Part shown: positions 59,500 to 64,000 of the stretch, piece by piece
Layout of the letters: each line of letters starts with the position of its first letter
How positions within the stretch are numbered: the stretch's first letter is position 1
NCBI RefSeq assembly: GCF_900091605.1
Contig: NZ_FMCQ01000007.1
Span: 62,001 to 126,000 of the forward strand
DNA: 64,000 bases
Source of the DNA: Micromonospora tulbaghiae
GTDB taxonomy: Bacteria; Actinomycetota; Actinomycetes; Mycobacteriales; Micromonosporaceae
Direction: 5' to 3'
Made by a program: the position numbers and the translations under genes
The notes under the pieces: model-generated
The model's database searches: none
The model's input: the letters and a program-made list of their open reading frames with translations, nothing else
Told to the model about the DNA's origin: nothing

Positions 59500-59730
59500 A
59501 GAAGATGAGATCAAATGCTGACCAGTTGGATCCGATGGTGGTGCAGCTGGTTTGAAGCGTCCGGTGCCGTTGCCATGGGAGAGGTAGAGCTCTTTGGTGG
59601 TGCTGTTGCGGGCGGTGATGTCGGCATCTCCGTCACTGTCGAAGTCGCCGGGGAGGAGACGGCATCAAAGGCGGCGATGCTGGTGATGCCGGTTTGGTCA
59701 CGGGCCGAACGTGTCTCCCTGAGCAAGGGC
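59500..59730 (-). pseudogene. FG-GAP/VCBS-repeat protein fragment
   Basis: Reading the minus strand, one frame gives LLPGDFDSDGDADITARNS followed by KELYLSHGNGTGRF. This is a textbook FG-GAP/VCBS calcium-binding repeat of secreted actinomycete proteins. The frame shifts near 59660 and no start or signal peptide is present. It is a remnant of a larger exported protein. Confidence 0.55.
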
Positions 59731-59947
59731 GTGAGTGAACTGCGGGGCGGAACGACGCTGGCGGCGAACAGTCAGGCCCAGGCGGGTTCTGTGGAATGGG
59801 GCCGGCCCTGCTGCTGTTCTTCTATGCGCCTGTGCCTACGGTGAAGCGCGGAGCGACCGGATCGATCGCCCGCGCGGGCATCCGGCGGACGAATAGGGAG
59901 GCGCTCGGGTCCGGCGAAATGCCGGACCCGAGCGCGGTGGATCTCTT
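59731..59947. other. Gene-free stretch
   Basis: No coding frame with good codon bias. The inverted element TCCGGCGAAATGCCGGA at 59912-59928, just past the minus-strand gene ending at 59948, could be its terminator. Confidence 0.35.
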
Positions 59948-62900
59948 TCAGCGGTGAACGGCCGTCACCCCGCTGACCGTCGTCGGCGTGGTTGCCCCCT
60001 TCCGGGTGCCGTTGCCGAGCTGGCCGAGCAGGTTGCCGCCGTACCCGTGCACATTCCCGTCGGTGTTCACCACGAGACTGTGCAGCAGGCCGCCGGCGAT
60101 CCAGCCGGCGCCTGTCAGACCGCTCGCCTTCACCGGCGTGGAGCAGTGCAGGCCGCAGTCGCGGTCGTCACCGAGCTGGCCGGAGGCGTTGCTGCCCCAG
60201 CCCCACACCGTGCCGTCGCCCTTGACGGCCATCGCGGTGGTGCTGCCCGCGTCGATCGAGACGACACCGCTGATGTTCACCTTGAGGGGCGTCGTCTGGC
60301 TGTGCGCTGCGTCGGGGTTGCCGATCTGCCCGTGGTTGCCGTCGCCCCAGGCCCAGACCGTGCCGTCGGACTTCAGCGCGTACGTGTTGTTACCGTCCGC
60401 GGCGATCAGCACGACATTGCTCAGGCCCGGCACCTGCGTGGGAGTCGCCGTGGAGCGGTGGTCGCCCAAACCGAGCTGCCCGTCCAGGCCGTGACCCCAG
60501 GTCCACACCGTGCCGTCACCCTTGAGCGCGACTGAGTGACCGGCCAGCCCGGGAGTGCCGCCCGCGGCGACCTGCACCACGCCGGTCAGACCCGGTACGG
60601 CCGCCGGCTTGGTCGCGGAGAGGACTCCGGTGCGGCCGAGCTGCCCGGCGAGATTCGAGCCCCATGCGGCCACGGTGCCGTCTGACTTGAGGGCGAGCAC
60701 GTGGTCGTTACCGGCCGCGATCTGCTTGGTCCCGGTCAGGCCGTCGACCTGGACCGGCCGCCGGCTCTGGAGCCGGCTGCCGTTGCCCAGCTGACCGAGC
60801 AGGTTCTCACCCCAGGAGTGGACGACTCCGGACCTGGCCAGCGCGTAGGAGGACGCGTCACCGGAGGATACCGCCAAGATCCCGGACAGGCCGGAGACCG
60901 GTACGGCCGTGGTCTCGCTGAAGATGCTGCCGTTGCCGAGCTGGCCGAGCAGGTTGTCGCCCCACGCCGACACGGTGTCGTCGTCGTTGACCGCCAGGCT
61001 GTGCCCCTTGCCGGCGGCGACCGGCGGCGCGTAGATGATCCGCACCTTCTGGTCACAGGAGGCGGAGTTGCCGGAGTCGTCGGTCGCGGTCCACTTCACC
61101 GTGGTCTCGCCCAGGTGGAACAGGGCAGGCTGGTTGCTGTTCACGCTCGGGTTCGGGTCGGCCACGTCCCGCGCGCTCGCCGTCCCGATCGACGGGTTCA
61201 GGACGCGGTAGGTGGCGTCGTCCGGGCAGGTGATCGTCGGCGGGGTGGAGTCCCTGACCGTCACCTGCTGCGCGACGGTGGTCCGGTTGCCGGACGGGTC
61301 GCGGGCGACCCATGCCACCGTCGTCACGCCCAGCGGCAGCAGTGCCGGAGCGTTGTTGGTCAGCGTGACCGTGTCGCCGTCGGCGTCGGTCGCGGTCACG
61401 CCGGGGATCGGGCCGGAGTATCCGCCGGTGGTGTTGGCCTCCAGAGTCACCGGCGCCGCGCTGATCGTCGGGATGGTGTTGCCACCGCCGGTCTCGCCAC
61501 CGCCTTGCCCGCCGGTGCCGCCGCCGAATCCGCCACCCGGCAGCGGCAGCGGGATCTGCAGGCCCTCGCAGTACCCGCGGTCGACGATCGCGACGTAGAA
61601 CGGGTCACCGTCGAGGAGCCGGTCGCCGGCGTAGTAGAGGTTCAGCCGGTTTCCGGCCTCCTGGTTGTGGCTGCTCAGCACCGGTCGCACCGCGACGGCG
61701 CGGGCCGGGCCGGGGAAGAGGGAGGCCTCGTTCTCGTACGTCTTGAGGAACGGGAACTCGTCACAGTCGTTGGTCAGGCCGTCGGTCCGCAGCGAGGTGT
61801 AGTTCGCGCCGTACCCCTGCCGGCACATCGTCCGGACCCGATCCCGGGCCGTGTTGTTCACCTCGCCGTGACCCCAGTAGTCCCGCTGGTGGTAGTTGCG
61901 GTGCAGCGGTCCGTTCGAGCCGAATTCGTCGCCGGGGACGTACGTACCGACGGCTCCGGGGTAGGTCCTGGTGATGTCCTCGAAGGCGTCCTTAATGAAG
62001 CAGGTCGACTCGGTCATGCCCTGCGACGGGCTGCAGCTGAGGGTGATGTGCGACCGGGTCTGGGTGAACAGGCAGCCACCCGAGCCGAGGCTGTTGCCGT
62101 AGGACGCGCTGTCACACCGCATGTCGTCCTTGGGCAGCGGGTTGTGCGAGTCGGAGACCATCCCGCTGAGGTGCGTGCCGAGCAGATCCGGGGCGAATGC
62201 GTAGTAGCCCTTCTTGTCCTGCGGATTCGTGTCGCCGGACCACGGGGTGGTGGTGGTCGGTATGTAGAACAGCGACTCGGCGACGCTCTGCCCGTAGAGA
62301 ACCTGGATGTACGGCGGGCTCGGCTCGCCACACGAGGAGCCGGAGTCCAGCGACACGCAGTTCGGCGACAACCGATAGGCCAGCCCGGGCGCGATCGTGG
62401 CCCAGCGGGCGGCGTTCTTGACGTCGACGTCCCAGTCGGTCAGCTGCACCTGGACGTCGGCGTACCGCTGGCCGTTGTAGCCGCGGATGACGTACGTCAG
62501 CAGGAACTGCACGTCGGCGATCGGCGCGCCGGTACCCCGCTCGAGGATCGGGAACGTCCAGTCGTCGGAGTAGCACGACGAGAACTTGTTCTTGTGGAAG
62601 TACTTGTTGTCGAAGTCGTCGTCGTGCACGGCCCGGCACTCGTCCAGCGTGGCCCAGTCCTCGTTGCCGAGCGGCGCGACCGCCGGCAGCAGCGACGATC
62701 CCTCGACGCTGTAGTCGTCAGTCGCCTCCTTGGCGCGCTGGATCGCGTCTTCCGGCGTGTCGATCTGCTGCTCGGCCTGCTGTCGAGGCTTGTCGGCGTT
62801 CTCGGCCACCCGACGCCGGAGCTCGGGTAGGTGTTTGCGCGCTTCTTCGCGGCTGCTGAACGAGAAGCCCTGGGTGATGTAGTCGGAGTCGGACGGGGCA

Positions 62901-62977
62901 GCGGCCGCCGGAGAGCCGACAGTCGCGAGTGCGGTCACCGCCAAAACAAAAGCGGATAGATAAGGTCCGATTCTCAT
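59948..62977 (-). CDS. Large secreted NucA/NucB-HYR-RCC1 repeat protein
   Basis: This protein has 1009 residues from ATG 62977; ATG 62995 is an alternative. The signal peptide (SAFVLAVTALATVGSPAAAA) is cleaved near residue 27. Residues about 30-530 form an exported domain with many cysteines. Its end (NDCDEFPFLKTYENEASLF about 404, then GNRLNLYYAGDRLLDGDPFYV) matches the NucA/NucB extracellular DNase fold. A Gly linker leads to two HYR/Ig-like domains (APVTLEANTTGG; DSTPPTITCPDDATY). The C-terminal 350 residues are about seven RCC1 blades (VSAWGDNLLGQLGNGS and repeats). Likely an exported nuclease with adhesive or propeller parts, possibly a competition toxin. No immunity gene is obvious. Confidence 0.8.
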   Translation of the reverse strand: MRIGPYLSAFVLAVTALATVGSPAAAAPSDSDYITQGFSFSSREEARKHLPELRRRVAENADKPRQQAEQQIDTPEDAIQRAKEATDDYSVEGSSLLPAVAPLGNEDWATLDECRAVHDDDFDNKYFHKNKFSSCYSDDWTFPILERGTGAPIADVQFLLTYVIRGYNGQRYADVQVQLTDWDVDVKNAARWATIAPGLAYRLSPNCVSLDSGSSCGEPSPPYIQVLYGQSVAESLFYIPTTTTPWSGDTNPQDKKGYYAFAPDLLGTHLSGMVSDSHNPLPKDDMRCDSASYGNSLGSGGCLFTQTRSHITLSCSPSQGMTESTCFIKDAFEDITRTYPGAVGTYVPGDEFGSNGPLHRNYHQRDYWGHGEVNNTARDRVRTMCRQGYGANYTSLRTDGLTNDCDEFPFLKTYENEASLFPGPARAVAVRPVLSSHNQEAGNRLNLYYAGDRLLDGDPFYVAIVDRGYCEGLQIPLPLPGGGFGGGTGGQGGGETGGGNTIPTISAAPVTLEANTTGGYSGPIPGVTATDADGDTVTLTNNAPALLPLGVTTVAWVARDPSGNRTTVAQQVTVRDSTPPTITCPDDATYRVLNPSIGTASARDVADPNPSVNSNQPALFHLGETTVKWTATDDSGNSASCDQKVRIIYAPPVAAGKGHSLAVNDDDTVSAWGDNLLGQLGNGSIFSETTAVPVSGLSGILAVSSGDASSYALARSGVVHSWGENLLGQLGNGSRLQSRRPVQVDGLTGTKQIAAGNDHVLALKSDGTVAAWGSNLAGQLGRTGVLSATKPAAVPGLTGVVQVAAGGTPGLAGHSVALKGDGTVWTWGHGLDGQLGLGDHRSTATPTQVPGLSNVVLIAADGNNTYALKSDGTVWAWGDGNHGQIGNPDAAHSQTTPLKVNISGVVSIDAGSTTAMAVKGDGTVWGWGSNASGQLGDDRDCGLHCSTPVKASGLTGAGWIAGGLLHSLVVNTDGNVHGYGGNLLGQLGNGTRKGATTPTTVSGVTAVHR

Positions 62978-63019
62978 GCGGCGGAGTTTAGGCATCAGCA
63001 TTCTTCGGTGTCTGTCCGC

Positions 63020-63025
63020 TACAGT
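63020..63025 (+). promoter_or_regulatory. -10 element, leaderless start at 63033
   Basis: TACAGT ends 7 bp before ATG 63033 and no ribosome-binding site intervenes. The start is divergent from the secreted nuclease gene 55 bp away. Confidence 0.5.
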
Positions 63026-63032
63026 TTCGTCC

Positions 63033-63872
63033 ATGACCGAGGTGCTGGAGGACCCCGAGGAAGTCGCCGATGTGCTACACGGGACCGAATTGGAAGGCCT
63101 CCCGGTCGAGGAGGGCCTCGGCGATACGCTGGTGATCACGGGTCTCGACTCGGGCCGGCTGCTCCCTGCCTGGCAAATCGCCCGGGCCGCGCTAGGCCGC
63201 ACCGGCCGGTGGCCCGTTCTCACCCGGATCGACGAGCAGTGGCAGGACGTCGATGCGGAACAGGCTTCATCTGATATGGATGGCGTCGATCCATGGATGA
63301 TCTATCGCTGGGCAGGGTTTAATTCGCGAATCCCGCCCGAAGAGGCGCATCTGTGGCTGCCCGACTTTCTCGATTTTCCCGACCCGTCTTTGGAACGTTC
63401 CCTGGCCGCTGTGGAGCGCTCGACGTGGGAGCGGTTGCTGGCCGACCCGGTCGCCCTCGATCAGGCGCAGCGCCGGGCGGATCACCTCGTCGGGACCGGT
63501 CGATGGTTCACTCCGCCCGGCGGCGCCCAGCTGGTGCTGCTGCCGACCCCGGTCCAGTGGCTGGCGCCGGCGTGGCTCGACTACCACGGTGCGACGGCGA
63601 AGGCGGCCCTCCCCGACCTGGGCGATGACCCGGGCCGCCGGGCTCTGGCGGCGGCGATCCGTGAGTGGGAACGCGAGTGGGGTGCCGAGCTGGTGGCCTC
63701 CTGGGGCACCATGTTGCAGTTCGTCACCACCCGTCGGCCGGCGTTGGGTGAACCGGCGTGGCAGCTGGCTCTGCAGCACCTGGCGGTCGGCGGCAGCCTG
63801 GAGTCCCCGCCCTGGGAACTGGCCCTGGCCCTTACCCGATCGGACGCCTGGTTCCTGCACGACCGACCCTGA
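63033..63872 (+). CDS. DUF4253 domain-containing protein
   Basis: This protein has 279 residues from ATG 63033. The N-terminus (LEGLPVEEGLGDTLVITGLDSG) is followed by LPAWQIARAALGRTGRWPVL (strand-helix) and a C-terminal DUF4253-like block: APAWLDYHGATAKAALPDLG, WGAELVASWGTMLQFVTTRRP and PAWQLALQHLAVGGSL. It is soluble, with no signal peptide. The family is common in actinomycetes and sometimes annotated near polymorphic toxins, with unknown function. Divergence from the secreted nuclease gene makes an immunity or accessory role conceivable, but that is speculation. Confidence 0.75.
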   Translation: MTEVLEDPEEVADVLHGTELEGLPVEEGLGDTLVITGLDSGRLLPAWQIARAALGRTGRWPVLTRIDEQWQDVDAEQASSDMDGVDPWMIYRWAGFNSRIPPEEAHLWLPDFLDFPDPSLERSLAAVERSTWERLLADPVALDQAQRRADHLVGTGRWFTPPGGAQLVLLPTPVQWLAPAWLDYHGATAKAALPDLGDDPGRRALAAAIREWEREWGAELVASWGTMLQFVTTRRPALGEPAWQLALQHLAVGGSLESPPWELALALTRSDAWFLHDRP

Positions 63873-64000
63873 AGCGCTGCGCCTGCTCGCTCGCCGCCGG
63901 TGGCCGAGGCGGCTCGGCACGCGCGGTGATGCCGCGCAATCAGCCGCAGCTGGCGCTGCCAAGCTGAGCGAGTACCTCCGGCGGAGCCACCCCGACCGGA

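Noticed and set aside
60701..62830. 709-residue plus-strand frame opposite the secreted nuclease gene
   Set aside because: Composition is Val/Gly/Arg-rich shadow sequence, while the minus strand has a signal peptide, HYR and RCC1 repeats.

Overview
The window is high-GC DNA with GTG starts, 4-bp start/stop overlaps, leaderless promoters and DUF397/DUF5753/DUF4192-type proteins. This points to a filamentous actinomycete, most likely Micromonosporaceae; the family is inferred from gene types only. Nearly all of it looks like accessory genome.

Layout. (1) 1-6857 is the right part of an integrated element: an unknown gene at the left edge, a DNA methyltransferase with a degenerate partner, a DUF4192 protein, a GGDEF protein behind a structured leader, and a zinc-ribbon protein. 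It ends at a duplicated 3' half of a tRNA-Val(CAC) gene (6811-6857), read as the attachment site. (2) 6858-9830 is decayed DNA with a broken phosphotransferase, an intact IS630-type element (8201-9442) and a GntR remnant. (3) 9840-30152 is a defence island. A six-gene plus-strand operon encodes a coiled-coil protein, a Cas4-like Fe-S nuclease, an unknown protein, an SF1 helicase, SbcD and SbcC. Next is a five-gene SMC-type (Wadjet-like) operon with two winged-helix-like small subunits instead of one. A convergent Gabija-like pair (GajA/GajB) follows. (4) 30279-34540 holds a leaderless unknown gene, a regulator-GNAT pair and a decayed XRE/DUF397 pair. (5) 34645-44125 is one long plus-strand operon: membrane peptide, 45-residue peptide, GNAT, APC permease, histidine-decarboxylase-type PLP enzyme, class II histone-deacetylase-fold amidohydrolase, methyltransferase, lipoprotein and a second GNAT. 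It resembles an undescribed amine or small-molecule pathway and is closed by a broken IS256 element. (6) 45803-50144 has small membrane, nuclease and regulator genes, including an ArsR gene with a hexanucleotide repeat. (7) 50312-55706 is the most unusual locus: a Trypco1-like gene overlapping a giant gene that encodes trypsin-like protease, NACHT NTPase, HEAT-like repeats and a full-length Rel/SpoT homologue in one chain. The Rel hydrolase site is lost and the synthetase site is kept. Codon usage changes sharply inside the Rel part, and an IS3 element sits in its last codons. (8) 56925-64000 has a HEAT/LRV protein, decayed fragments, a large secreted NucA/NucB-HYR-RCC1 protein and a DUF4253 protein.

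How the parts work together. The island combines DNA-end processing (nuclease, helicase, SbcCD), SMC loop extrusion with a Toprim nuclease, an OLD-type nuclease with UvrD helicase, and a possible alarmone-producing NACHT sensor. All are plausible anti-plasmid or anti-phage functions. Functions are inferred from motifs; no searches were run.
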